From Dendrobium chrysotoxum (taxonomy: Eukaryota; Streptophyta; Magnoliopsida; Asparagales; Orchidaceae): a stretch of DNA of 64,000 nucleotides. The DNA lies in NCBI GenBank assembly GCA_019925795.1, contig CM034301.1, positions 46,215,783 through 46,279,782 of the forward strand, given 5' to 3'. Below the pieces are notes generated by a model. It was not told the DNA's origin, ran no database searches, and saw nothing but the letters and a program-made list of their open reading frames with translations. This document shows, in pieces, positions 47,328 through 59,540 of this stretch (position 1 is its first letter; each line of letters begins with the position of its first letter). Both the position numbers and the translations under genes were made by a program.

Positions 47328-49551
47328 CATTGAGACTTTCTGTATCAAGCCGTAGATGCCATGCCCTAATTAGTGTGTGAAGGCAATCATCTTCATGACA
47401 TGGCTAAGGTTTTTTCTCTGCGCTTCCTCTTCCGCGTTGCATCTGTCTGCTCTGTCTGGGTAATTTTCTTCATTTCTCCTTAATCTCCATGGTTTTTTCT
47501 TGCGATTTTTCTTCCTTCAGCCGTTTTTCGGTTGGAATGGCAGTTAATCGTTTGATTGACCTCAGATTTTTGGATGGGAAGTAGAAATCGCGTTCATTTA
47601 GAGATGTTCTGTCCAGGGCTTCCTTTTAGCCGGATTTTCCTATCCTTAAAATCACCTCATGCCATGGTTTACCATCGTTTATGGATTTCAGATGACGAAA
47701 TGCTGGCCCTAGCGACTCCATTTGAGTTTTCATTGGTTGGGAAGTTTCCCAGTTGTCGTCTTCCTCTGGATGTTATTCGTAAATTTTTTTTTCAACTAAA
47801 GTTTATAGGAGAGTTCTCTATCACTGTGCTCAACTCCAAGAATGTCTTGATTAAGTTAATGAATTATTTAGGTTATTATAGGGTGTTTTCACATCGCTCA
47901 TATTTTGTTAGCAATTGTTTCATGAAGTTGTTTAAGTGGACTTCTCATTTGACATAAATATGGAATCCCCTACCATTCCGATTTGGGTCTCCTTTCCCAA
48001 CCTTCATCCGAACTTATTTTCTCCCCGTATCCTTCATGGTTTGGGGTCCTTGTTTGGCAGACCCTTACGAACGGATAATGCTACCTCTAATGGCACAAGT
48101 CCCTCGGTCGCTCGTGTTCTTGTTGAGTTAGATGTTACCAAGCGTTACCTTGATCAAGTTTGTCTTAGTTTTGAATTTTTGGGTTATATTCAGTTGGTGG
48201 AAATGAAATAATTTCCCTCTTATTGTGCTCATTGTAAAGTTTTGAGTCATTCGAACTTAGAATGTCGTGTTTTTCATCCTCATTTAGCTGATGCTCCTGC
48301 CCCTATCGCTGCGAATGTGGGGAGTTTGGTTGGGCCTCCTGAATAGGAAAATGTTAGAAATTTGGAGCTTGTTCTTGCGGGCGAGTATGTTCCTATTGAT
48401 GTGAATAGCAATGCTCAGTGTGTTGAATCTTTGCATGAAACTAATGCCCCCATTGGTGACGTGGGGTTGTTGGTTGGGCCTGATTTTTCGCATTCTAATG
48501 TGGTGTTTGTTGCTATTGTTCCGGCTCAGGAAAATTTTGGTTTTACTTCTCCTATGGCAGATATTGTTGGCATTAAAGACACTTCTCATTTAGTGGAATT
48601 AGCTGGTTCTAGTGCTGAGGGTGCTTGTGGTAATGACTTGCTTCAAACACCTTTGGGTGAGATAGCTCCTTTGGTTGTTGCCTCTAGTGAGGTGGATAAG
48701 GGTTTATGTGATGTTAATATGGTGGTGGTGAATGAAATTTCTAGCGATTTGATTCCTTCTGTTGGATCACCTATGGCTTCTATTGAGCTGCCTATGTCGC
48801 CTTCTCCTATGGGGCCGATTGGGAGTGAGCCTCTTATTAATGTGGCAATTGCTATCATATCTTCTAATGCCTTGAAAGCTCATTTGGTTTCTAGATTAGG
48901 GGAAACTTCTGTGGAGCAATCTGGCTGGCTCGATGGGTCACCTTCCTCGCCTTGTGGGGATGATGAGGAGGGTATGGATGAGCAGGACGATTCGTTTCAT
49001 GATTTGTATGGCTTAAACGTGAGTCGTGTTGTGATGAATGCTTTCTCTCGTGTTGGTAAACGTCGAAAGCGTAAATCATAAAAAATAGCGTGCATTGCTT
49101 TGTTCTTTTCTTCTTTGTTGGATGTGTTGGTGGGCTGTCTTCTATTGTCTGGTGTTCTTGCTGGGGTGGGGCTCCTTCTGCCTGTTGTTTTTGTGGTTGT
49201 CGTGTGTTGGCTCTTTGGTGTTGGCTTTATGGTTTGGTAGGTTCTTAGGATTTCTTGTTTTTGCGTATCTCTGTTTTACTTTTTTTTCGCAAGTGGCGTC
49301 AGTGGTTGCTGTGGTTGCTTTGTTGATGTGTGGCTGCTACTGCTTCAGTTTCCTGGATTATTTTTTTCTTTAGCTCCCTTTGCTATTTCCTTTTATTATA
49401 CTCAATCTATTATATTAGATAGAATCATTAGCTCATAGGTTTTACTTTAAAGATTGTATTTTAGAGAGCTTTTGGTTCTTTAAGGTCCTGTAATTTTATT
49501 ATTTATAGAACGCATAATCCCCTTTGAGGGTTTTATCAAAAAAAAAAAAAA
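47328..49551 (+). mobile_element. half-LINE copy A (ORF1-only, poly-A, target duplication)
   Basis: Direct repeats AAGAGCTTAAATAGAGAT (47310-47327) and AAGAGCTTGAATAGAGAT (49552-49569) match at 17 of 18 bases, and the right one follows a poly-A tail starting near 49538. Inside are a short leader, a degraded ORF1 (47536-49081) and a ~0.45-kb 3' UTR whose last part (CTCATAGGTTTTACTTTA..TTAGAGAGCTTTTGGTTC) recurs in copy C. There is no endonuclease or RT sequence. At ~2.2 kb with both ends present, the element is internally complete yet lacks ORF2. Confidence 0.85.
47536..49081 (+). pseudogene. half-LINE A ORF1, degraded (DUF4283-like + CCHC)
   Basis: It starts MAVNRLIDLRFLDGK at 47536 and meets a stop after 15 codons, with further stops and shifts. 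Still readable are LVGKFPSCRLPLDVIRKFFF, TVLNSKNVLIKL, FSHRSYFVSNCFMKLFKW, IPIWVSFPNL, LFGRPLRTDNATSNGT and LVELDVTKRY, the plan of the plant DUF4283 domain, then YCAHCKVLGHSNLEC, a CX2CX4HX4C knuckle. The last 239 codons (48362-49081) are open and end with SNALKAHLVSR, SGWLDGS, DSFHDLYGLNVSR and the basic tail VGKRRKRKS. Confidence 0.8.
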
Positions 49552-49739
49552 AAGAGCTTGAATAGAGATACAAACATACAACACAATGTTTATTTCAATA
49601 CATATTATGGATATTATAAAGATTAAATAAAATTTATAAAGTTTATTGTATTAATCCCAAATGCTCATCTCAACTCTATTTATGGGACAACACGATTTAA
49701 TTCAACCCAATATAGACCCTTAGATCGAGAAATAATATA

Positions 49740-51789
49740 GACGTCAAAATTCACTTCAGTTGCTGCTCCAAATGTCTAGGGTTTCTTGGCTCTGTGCGAG
49801 GCGTCCGGTGTGCGGTATTTCTTCTTCCCTAATCCTTTGATCTCCTGCAATTTTCTTCCGTATGGATGCAAATTGGTTAGGGGATCCTGGGTTATTGGAT
49901 GGCAAGGCTAAATCCAAATCATTTCGTGATGCTTTATCCGAAGATTCGCCAGTTTTTCCTCCGCTCAAAGTTTCTTCTCATAGTGGCTTGCCTGCTTTAC
50001 TCGTTTCGGATGGGGAATTATTCTCTCTTGCCACGCCTTTTGAGTTTACGTTGGTATGGAAATTTTCGGGTCATCGCCCGCCTCTAGATTTGATTCAGAA
50101 ATTTTTTTTCAATCTCAAGCTTGGCGATGCATTTTTGGTTACTGTCTTGAATCCTAAAAATGTGTTGATCAAGCTTGCTAATGACCTAGATTATTGTAGG
50201 ATTTTCTCTCACCGATCGTATTTCATAGCCAACTGTTTCATGAAGCTGTTTAAGTGGTCACCCCTCTTTGACGTTAATGTAGAGTCACATATTGTACCCA
50301 TTTGGGTCTCTTTTCCCAGCTTGCGTCCTCATCTCTTTTCATGTCGTATTCTTCATGGTTTGGGCTCTATGTTTGGTAGACATTTGCGTATAGACAATGC
50401 CACTTCGAAGGGCACTAGGCTATCTGTTGCTCAAATCCTTGTGGAACTTGATGTCACGAAACGTTATGCATCTCAGGTGTGGCTTGGCTCTGAATCTATG
50501 GGATACATCCAAAATATTGAAATTGAAGTTTTTCCATTGTATTGCTCTCATTGTAAAATACTGGGTCATTCTAAGGAGGTTTGTCCTATTTTGTTCCCTA
50601 AGATGGATGTGCATCCATCTGTTCCTAAGGTGCCCGTCGTGGAGGTGGCTGAGAATCCTGTTAATGGTTTGGTTGAGGTGGCGCTTAATGAGGAGGTAGC
50701 TGTTAATGATATAACTCATGATAATGGTACTATGACTGTTGTTTCTCCTTTGCTTAATGTGGTTGGACCTGTATTGCGAATGTTGTTGAGTTAGGTGATG
50801 TTGTTTTAGTTTTGCCTACTGTGGTCTTTAAGCCGAGCGAGTGCGGTGTGTTGAATGCTCCTGGTGAGTATGGTGATGGTTTGAATGACTTGGCTGTATC
50901 AAATGCTGAGGAGGTGGAGGCGGATGATTTTGGTGATGGTGTGGGTCAGTTGGACGGGTGCCTTGGTTCACCTGGGGTTGTGGCTGCCCCTAGTGTTGTG
51001 GTTGTTGTTCCTCCCCTACTGGGATCTACGATGGTTGCTTGCAATGTTTCTGTTAATCATTTGGCTAACGATGCTTTGGTCAGACTTCCCTCTGTTGGGG
51101 GGAGTGTTGATTGTGATGCTTTGGTTGATGTTCCTGTGGGGCTTATTTCGCCTAATATTTTTAAGTCAAGGATTTTGTCGCGAGCAGGGGAGTCCTGCTT
51201 GAGGCAAATTGATTGGTTGGATGATTCAATGGACTCTTCGTGCGATCTGGAGGATGAATTGGAGGATGATGTTGGGGCCATACAAGACTCGTATGGGTTG
51301 GACGTCTCTAGGGCTTTGGGTCCCCCCTTTCTCGTGGTGGAAAACAGCGTCATTGCAAATCTAGGAGATAGGCTTTCTCCTTATTCTTTGGTTTCGGTTG
51401 CAGGGGCTGAATTTTGTTTATCCCTTGCTGCTCTTGGGTCTTGTGCTTTGGGATGGTTTGGAGTTCGTTTGCTTGGCTCCCTTACCTGTCACTTTTTGAT
51501 TTTGGTTTGGACTATGATGAGGCAGTTCTCCTACATGCCCCGTGGATGGCCAGGCTTGGTTGCAACCTTGATGGTTTTTTTTTTCTTATCAATTTATTTG
51601 GTCTTTGATTTTGGTGATCCTATTGTCCTTGGAATCTTTGTGTTTGGCTCTTTTTACTTCTTGGATGGCCCAAGCCTGGCAACCAGGTGACGGTCTAAGT
51701 CTAGTTGCTTCTGGATTGTCTCTTTTCAATGCTGTGGTCAGGTGGTCTGGCCTATCATTAATTGGTCTTTCTTTTCTCTGTAAAAAAAA
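49740..51789 (+). mobile_element. half-LINE copy B (ORF1-only, poly-A, target duplication)
   Basis: The flanking repeats GATCGAGAAATAATATA (49723-49739) and GACCGAGAAATAATTTA (51790-51806) match at 15 of 17 bases. The right copy follows an A8 tail (51782-51789). The element holds a ~120-bp leader, an almost complete ORF1 and a ~0.42-kb 3' UTR. It starts only ~170 bp after the end of copy A and has the same orientation. No ORF2 is present. Confidence 0.85.
49862..51371 (+). pseudogene. half-LINE B ORF1, near-intact (DUF4283-like + CCHC)
   Basis: This is the best-preserved copy. From ATG 49862 it reads MDANWLGDPGLLDGKAKSKS, then the DUF4283-like domain at about residues 50-225 (DLIQKFFFNLKLGDAF, TVLNPKNVLIKLANDLDY, CFMKLFKWSPLFD, VPIWVSFPSLRP, LVELDVTKRYASQVW) and CSHCKILGHSKEVC (CX2CX4HX4C) at about residue 230. 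Plant L1-type ORF1 proteins with this plan bind RNA. One frameshift near 50770 ends the first frame at 50794; the next frame continues (VVELGDVVLVLP...) with an acidic, Val-rich linker, then LISPNIFKSRILSRAGES, DWLDDS and SYGLDVSR. A second shift near 51320 leads to a basic tail ending QRHCKSRR. Confidence 0.8.
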
Positions 51790-52738
51790 GACCGAGAAAT
51801 AATTTATCTAATCATTATTCTTTTTTTCCTTTTAGTACTATTCACTATCTAATTATGTTGCTGTCTTTGCCTTATGAATTTGTGATTTTCATTATTCTAT
51901 CCAATTTGCATTTGTTCTTAATGTATATTCTGCATGTTAATTAGGTTGAAGAAGCGATTAATTAGAAATCAATTTAGTTTCTTTTTAAACACCACTTTGA
52001 TATTTTAGTGGAGTAAAACATCAAAGTTAAATATCACGTTCTAATAAGCACAGGAAGGGAGTTATGTTCGCTTCAATGATTTCTGATCAATACAGATTTT
52101 ATTTATGATAATCCCTCTATTATTCATTATCGCAAAGCGTAATTGTCATTATTCACTAAATAATTTGGGATTGATTTTCACTTCGTTCATATTTAAATTT
52201 GATTTAATTTCAGATGAAACTAAAAAATTCAGTTAGTAAATTCATGTATTATATTTGTATAATATTTGTACATATAAATTATTTAAAAATTATATTTTTT
52301 ATCGTTTTAAAATAAAAAATACACAAATTCTAATCATAACAAAATTATAATAAACATATTTAATGAATTATGTACTCACATATTTAAGTGAAATACTATT
52401 TTATTTACCCCATTTTGTCATGTCATAATGGATTTTAATTAAAAACAAATTTACTAAAAATATTATAATTAAAAAACACCCAATCTATTTGAATGAGAAC
52501 CATTTTCATCCAACTTATTATCAACAAATCTACTGTAGTTAGGCACCCAAAATAATTTAGTTATTATTCACGAAGTTCACCATCTTCATAAGATAATCTA
52601 ATAGTAATTTCCTAGCAAGGGAGATATTAGCAACATAAATATCAGAGAGGAATATAAATTTTTTTATTTATTTGAGAAGTCAACTAGCCCATAAATGAAT
52701 TGAAGAGAGAATATGATAAAATTAAACTCAAGAAAACT

Positions 52739-52789
<51 letters not shown>

Positions 52790-52791
<2 letters not shown>

Positions 52792-55075
52792 ACACACAAA
52801 AGGGCGTACGCGTTAATATAACAGGAAAATTACAAGCCCTTAAAGAACCATAAGCTCTCTAAAAATATAGCCTTTGAAATAAAACCTACGAGCCGACGAT
52901 TCTACCTATTACAATAAATAAGCAACAAAAAAAGAGGTAGTAGGAAGAACGTCAGCCACTGGAATTAAACTTGCACGAACCATCAAACAGCCACCTGCAG
53001 GAAATAACACAAAAGAAATAGGCAAGGGGAAAAGGAAAGACCAAAAACCCACCAACCAACCAACAGAACCAGCACAAACTAACGAGCCACCAGAAAACCA
53101 CCCTCAAATAGTAACATCATAAAAACGAGCAAAAAATAGACCAAAAACACACACCCAACCAAAACAAACTCAACAGGAAACCAAAAACAATAACCCAAGT
53201 GCCACCAACGATCAAAGGCCCAACATATTCAAGACAAACCCAACAACATCAAAAGGAGCAAAGAGTAAACCAGACAACAGGCAAAGGCAAACAGGACCCA
53301 ACAACATAATAAGGAAAAAAGGGGTCTAATAGAAAGATAATTTCTTTTTGGATTTTCTACGTCTCCATTTACCAACATTTAAAAAAAAATCTCCTCAGCT
53401 ATTTGAATAACATTTAAGTCATAAATTTCCCAGGAGTCCACCCCTTGCATCTCAATTTCCTCCACAACATCCTAATTAGGAGATAATCACAATTTGCTAA
53501 CCAATCACCTAGAGCCATATCATTATCCTTCGTTTTGCAAGCTAATTGAGCTAATAAAGCATCATTAGATACAAGAGAGATTGGGACATCAATAAGAGGC
53601 TCAAGAACACATTCGAAGCAAGACCATCACAATCGGAAAGAAGAACAACATTAGGAATCGTATCAGCCAAACCAATACCAACATCCCCAATTTCATCAGC
53701 CACAGTAGAAACCAAATCCCCCATAAGGGTAAAAGCTTGACACTCCCCAGGTTCCAAGTCGGCAGGAATAGAATTAACACCATAATCATCAGCATCAACA
53801 CCATTACCAACATTAGAAGTAAGGGATGCGATGGGACTAGCTATTAGGTTAACTGTACAAGTGTTGACACCCCTATCATCACTACACTCTCTTTATTAAC
53901 ATAAGTAATAGCCATAGGCAAAACAATAGTCAACGAAGCAGCATCCTCATCAGTGTGACTGACAACATCCCCAGTGTCAACAGCTCTAGGACCAACATCA
54001 ACAGCATTAACAGTTTATGCAAATATCCCCATTAACCACCACATTAGTAACCGACGTAACAGGCATCAAAGTAGTTATATTATCCAAAGCTTCCAAAACA
54101 TCGATTGCATTCCCATTAGAACAAACATTAGCATTAACAAGATTAGTAGCATTAGCATTAGTAGTTACCAGGACAGTGACAACAGGACAGAGGAAGGGGG
54201 CAACATTCACCCTTCAAATGCCCAATACATTTACATTGAGCACAAAAGGGAGGAAAATCCTCCATCACGACGTGTTGGATGTATCCAAATTTTTCAGGAC
54301 CTAGTCACACTATCAGGAAACTTTTTGGTAATGTCAAGCTCAACCAAAACATGCGCAATAGAGGTAGCATTATCAACTTTTAACGGACGACCAAACAACA
54401 ATCCCAGACCGTGCTGCAAGTTTGGGAATGATATCCAAATGGGGATGACTAGAGACTCCACACCAATATCAAATAAAGGAGACCATTTGGTAAATTTCAT
54501 ATAACAGTTATTAACAAAGTAAAATATGTGGCAAAAAACTTTGCTATAGTCCAGATCATTAACCAACTTAATCAAAACATGTGAAGGATCCAACAAAGTA
54601 ACCGAGAATTCTCAATTGAGCTTGAGATTGAAAAAAAAAAACTTCCAAATAGAGTCAAGGCGAGGTTGGCGAGAAGAAAAATAGCCAACTAACGCATATT
54701 GAAGAGGGGCCGCAAGCGCCAGAATCTCCTCCTCCGAGATCCACAGTGAAGGCAATCCACGGTAGGTAGCAGATTTCAGGTCGGGAAAACACGCAACGGG
54801 TGAAATTCCAGAGAGGATATCAAGGAAAGAATGAGATTTGATCGACCCATCTAAAAAACCAGGATCGATCAGCCGATTCATCGCCATTCCGGTTGCGAAG
54901 GGTGGAGGTGGACGAATCGAGACAAACGAAAAACCACAAAACAACGCAAAAGAACAGGAGAAAAATAAGAAACTTCATAGAGATCGGCACCGGCAATGAT
55001 ATCGGCGACCAACACCGACGGAAGAAAGCTAGGGGAAAGCCCTAGCAGAGCGGAGAGCGAAGTGAGCTAGGAGGT
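52790..55075 (-). mobile_element. half-LINE copy C (ORF1-only, inverted)
   Basis: On the minus strand a GC-richer leader (about 55075-54888) precedes a broken ORF1 (54887-53326). The 3' UTR shares with copy A the run GGCTCGTAGGTTTTATTTCA..TTAGAGAGCTTATGGTTC and ends GTGTGTCCC against a (TA)23 tract (52744-52789), which may be its mutated tail. I found no target duplication. No ORF2 is present. Confidence 0.75.
53326..54887 (-). pseudogene. half-LINE C ORF1, degraded (DUF4283-like + CCHC)
   Basis: It begins MAMNRLIDPGFLDGSIKSHS, then LVGYFSSRQPRLDSIWKFFF, VLIKLVNDLDYSKVF, CYMKFTKWSPLFD, IPIWISFPNL, LLFGRPLKVDNATS and VLVELDITKKF, with frameshifts near 54600 and 54290. A CX4C..H..C knuckle (CAQCKCIGHLKGEC) lies near 54240. 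Further on are ISLVSNDALLAQLACK and GDWL near 53550-53490, and a basic end VGKWRRRKSKKK near 53350. The order equals that of copies A and B. Confidence 0.75.
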
Positions 55076-55839
55076 ACCGTAAAATGACATAGTACACTTA
55101 CAACCAAGTGAATTTAATCCATATTATTTCCAACAAGGATGTCAAATTATAAGAGGTGTCTTCATCTTAAAATTGAAATCTTCAATGACATAATGGATCT
55201 ACCATAAATTAAACAATAACCATAGTTTACTTGAGACGAGTAATCTCAATATGATGAGTTCATCAAATTCATGGAACCAATGATTCAAATCTCACCATCG
55301 AGACCCCTCCCATTTCAAGCTACAATATAGGAGAGGGTGAGATGGATTCGGAGAAGTATTGTGGGGATCATGCAATTGAGAGCTAAAGACGCTTAGATGA
55401 TATTGTTCAAGTAATGAAATAAAAGGGTGCCTTCATTCCATTGAGGAAGGGATTGTATACATAATGTTGTGCAAAATTTATGAAAAGTTGGACTGACAGA
55501 AGGTTGAAGATTTATTCTCGAAGGCATAAGGAAGTGTCAACTAAACAAGTATTGAGTTGAGAAAGTTCAGTATCTTGATTTAAAGAATTAGGAGATTGGT
55601 GATATCATTTTTTGGAAGCTTAAACAACAATAAAAACTCTGTGATATTACATGTTGTATGCCTGACCTCTCTTAAATAAAGTATTTTTGCTAGACATCTA
55701 GTAAGAGGCTTAGTGCAAATGATTAAGGCAGTAGAAAGTGGCACAAATGTCACATGATTCTTTGTCATGTGCAATCACAAATAATAGATTCTCAATCAGA
55801 GACCATTACCTAAGAGATATTTAATATCAATGAAACTAA

Positions 55840-56024
55840 AACCTCATTTGAGACGGATTAATTTCACCTTTTCTGTTTCGAAACGGCATAATTATTTTTT
55901 GGTTGCCGTTTGTATGCGATGCTTATGTAGAAATGCTTTTTATGGAACATCATTTTTCTACTGTCTTGAAAAACTTTTTGAAACTAACTTTTACAAAAGA
56001 TACCGGACAACCAAATGAAGCCTC
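55840..56024. mobile_element. Tourist-like MITE, imperfect
   Basis: AACCTCATTTGAGACGG at the left pairs imperfectly with CGGACAACCAAATGAAGCC at the right over ~185 bp. The flanking TAA is clear only on the left. Non-coding. Confidence 0.45.
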
Positions 56025-56779
56025 TCATATGTGCAGAGTAAGATTTGACGGCAGTAAGATCATCAACAACTTCAGAGACACCCATCTGGAAATCCATCTT
56101 CATTCCAATAATTTAATAACGTAAAAATTCCAGAGAAGCCTTTAGATTCGAAATCTAAAAGCCAATAACGTTTTACCAAAGCAACGATTCATAAGAAGAG
56201 ATGGGAAGAAGCTAATGAAATCCAGAGATAGCAAAAAAGAGATGAGCTAACTCTTTGTTAATAGTTATTAAACTCAAATTATTTAAAAATCTGATGTGAC
56301 ATTAAGTAAATGCTCAGCTAATAACGTGACATGATAATTTAATGAAATATTCACAGGACTGCAAAAAAGGCATAATGATAAAGCTAATCGTGCAAATTAG
56401 AACGAAAAAAACTCTGTAAACTGCCGTCCTATTTGCGCATTAGGTAAGGATATATTTTTAAAAAAAAAGGTAAGGATATATTAATCACCTATTTGTGCTT
56501 TCTTTTAAATAACTATGACGTTAAATCTCCCTTTTTTTTTTTTTTTCTGATTTACGCCTTCTGAAATGTTTGTGACAGGTGTTTTGTTTGTGGGTAGGTT
56601 CAGTCAAATAAAATTCGATTGGATGAAGGGTTCTGGTCGAATTTAATTTTATTTAATTTAATTAAACTAAAATTGAGCATTTTATATGAAGATTAAATTA
56701 CAATCTGGGAGCCCGAACATCTACTTTGATGAATGCAAACATTATTGGAGTTTACTTGGTTTCTCCTACTTGTATTATT

Positions 56780-58160
56780 ACATATCGTTTTTGTGTGGAC
56801 TAACATTTCAGGTACAACATTCGTCAAATACTACCACAGGATCAGGACTCAAGATTAGATAGTCTAGGACTGATGTTTGTAAGAGTCTGTAATTTTATCT
56901 TTCTTAAGTCTATGAATTATAAAAGGTGTATGTTTAGCTTAGCAACCACACACACAGATGGAGTAAAATTAAATATGTTAATTAGCCTGAACTGATCGTA
57001 CTATACGATCTAAATCATACTATACGATCTGGATAAAATAGAAATTAATTAAACCATTTAATTAAAAAAATTAATTTTGAACTAATCTTACTGTGCGATT
57101 CTAATCGTACAGGACAATGAGTTATAATCAGGAAATCCTGTCGCCAATCATATATTAGGCAATAATTAAAATTTTGAAAAATGAACTATTCGTATTGTAT
57201 GATTACAATCGTACTGTATGATGTAATTAAATCTTGTTTAATCTAATCACGTAATTAAGTAATCAAATCTAGATTAATTGAGATTTCAGATTGTATTGTA
57301 TGATGTCCATCTTCATACAATACGGCCCGATTAGCTTCCAATGTGATATTTAATCCCTAGTGATCCTACAAGATGAAAATCCTATTCAATTAAACTAATC
57401 GTATGGTACAACCTATGATATCGTACTGGATAATAAGTTCAAATCCTTGAACTAATTGTATAGATCATTGTTCATCGTAAAGCACTCACAAGATATATTA
57501 AACAAATCGTACTGTACATTACGATAAAAAACAACTAATTTAGAAATTTAGATTTTTTTGTAAGCCTTGTATTAAACTCACTTATTAGACGTTGTAAAAG
57601 TCTTTGGATGTTTGGAGAATTCAAAGAGAGGTCTTTGTGAGGGCATGTCTTCTTGAGAGAGCTTGAAGAGAAAGAAATTAGATCTTGTGAGAAAAGGAGG
57701 AGAAGTTGTGTGTGAGGGGATTTCACATGATTGCTCTAAGCAAACTTCTACCTTGGGCCCTCCACGTTTATTCGTTGATCTTGAGGGAGGCTTTGTTGAA
57801 GAAAGTTTTCAAAGTCAAAGATCACCGGCACCTGTCGCACCAAGAGAAGGTGAAAGGGATTCTGGTTCTCAGCCTCACTAGGAGGATAAAAAGGATTCTG
57901 ACTCTCAATCACACCATGGAAGGGTAAAAGTGATTGTGTAAAGACTTCTCCGCCTTATTATGAGGGCAAAAGAAGAGCCACTAAAGGTTTTGAGCAATAC
58001 CGTTAGAGGATTCCGAGGAGTGGACATAGGTCAAGTTTTTTATTGCATTATAAAATTTATGGTGTACTCATTTCTTTTTCTTCTTGCATTTTATTTCTCG
58101 TACTTTTAATTTCCTGCACGTTATATTCGTGCAAATCTGTGTTGAAAGCATTGCGATTGT
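56780..58160 (+). repeat. LTR-like sequence with spaced GTAC dyads
   Basis: The right part (about 57860-58160: AGGGTAAAAGTGATTGTG, CTCCGCC, TTTTGAGCAATACCGTTAG, GAGGATTCCGAGGAGTGGAC, then a T-rich stretch) has the look of the 3' half of plant Ty1/copia LTRs. The left part (about 56990-57530) holds repeated dyads of the type ATCGTACTGTACGAT. No coding sequence or matching second LTR is visible, so it may be a solo LTR. The ends are uncertain. It does not resemble the LTR start of the copia element at 59998. Confidence 0.4.
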
Positions 58161-59540
58161 TTTGGATTAAATTTTTTGTGAGAAAAACAAAAAAGGGTAC
58201 AAATGAAAATAATTTAAAAATTTTTCATATTTGTATTTTTTACAAAATTAAAACAAAAGAAAAATTACATTTGAGTTTTTATATCATTAGCTTCTGTAGC
58301 TTCTACAGTATTAGATCAATCTCTGAACGTATTTTTGAATTTGATGTTAAGTTATTTTTAAAGAAGTCATTTTGAAAAAAAAAATTAAATCTCATGGGAA
58401 GCAAATGATAATTACCCCAGCCAAATTATGCCAAAATGATAAAATGCCACCACAGACTTAGAGCAACTAAACAAAAATGAAGCAGTAAAAATGCTCAATA
58501 GCAAATTAAATAGTTCATAAAATATGCTCAATAGCTGAGGTTCAATAAAATCTCCCGAAAATGTCAATTATATAAGGACACTGGAAGTACCTGCAAATAG
58601 AAAATGGTGGGTTGCAACAAAAAGGAAGAAGCACGCAAGATTAACAAGATATCTGCGACAACTCACCTTAATAAAGTTATGGTGCAAAACTTTATGATGG
58701 AACCATGCATGGGTCTGCCACAATATAATTAGATGTCTACTTCCCTTTAACCTTTCTTCCTTTTTAGGCCCGCATTTCCTCAGCCTTTCCAACTCAGATG
58801 CAATGCATGTGCCTGCACAAGCTAATGGGGATAATATAAACAGAGAAAACACACATGAAAGGACATACCACCCAATCTTTAAATATATTAAACAAAATCA
58901 CTGGTCTAAATAATCGAAGAAAAATCCAAAAGGTTTATGACCGAGAAAAAAATTTGTGGAGGCTACAGGAAACTAAGATCATTGCTTACAGTTTAAGGGA
59001 AGACCCAGTTACCAGCTGGAGAATAGATGGAAGAGTCACTAAAAAAGACCCAAGGTACTAGATAATTGATGTTTGCTATATTGGAGGCAATAACTTTGAT
59101 TGTCTTAAAATACGATGAATATTTACTTTCAAAAAAATGACAGGTGAAGAATTGGTGAACCCAAGTGTGAGAGGTTCATGACTATAGGAGAAAGGTCCGA
59201 TGAGAAACTTTTATTAAGATGATAGGGCCTGTGATTCGACGAATTGAGAACTTTTATTAAGATGAAAGCCATATGGTCTGACAAGAAAACGAAAGGACCA
59301 AGACCATAGGAGATAGTTGATACAACTAAATTTAATGGTAGCACTGATGATGGATGATGATTTTGCTTTAGTAAAAGCAGGGATAGAAGCCAAAATATGG
59401 AGGAGATATACAAAGAATTTTAGAGATACTCAAATCATGCCGAAAAATCAAGTCTAGCTAAAGCAGAAGCAGTCAGCATGTTGCATATGGGAGCAAGATA
59501 AGAGGCCTCATCTAATGCATGTGCGGAGGACCGCAAGTGC
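58160..59540. other. no gene recognised
   Basis: AT-rich DNA with short chance ORFs. A short stretch on the minus strand at about 58749-58813 (GTCIASELERLRKCGPKKEE after an acceptor-like TTGTGCAG) looks exon-like but has no partner exons, so no gene is called. Confidence 0.4.

Noticed and set aside
49095..49373. Hydrophobic Leu/Phe/Cys-rich ORF after half-LINE A ORF1
   Set aside because: It is the T/G-rich 3' UTR read in frame; the corresponding part of copy B is not conserved as protein.
58568..58852. Exon-like minus-strand stretch (ELERLRKCGPKKEE)
   Set aside because: One short block with an acceptor-like site but no partner exons or known family match is not enough for a gene call.
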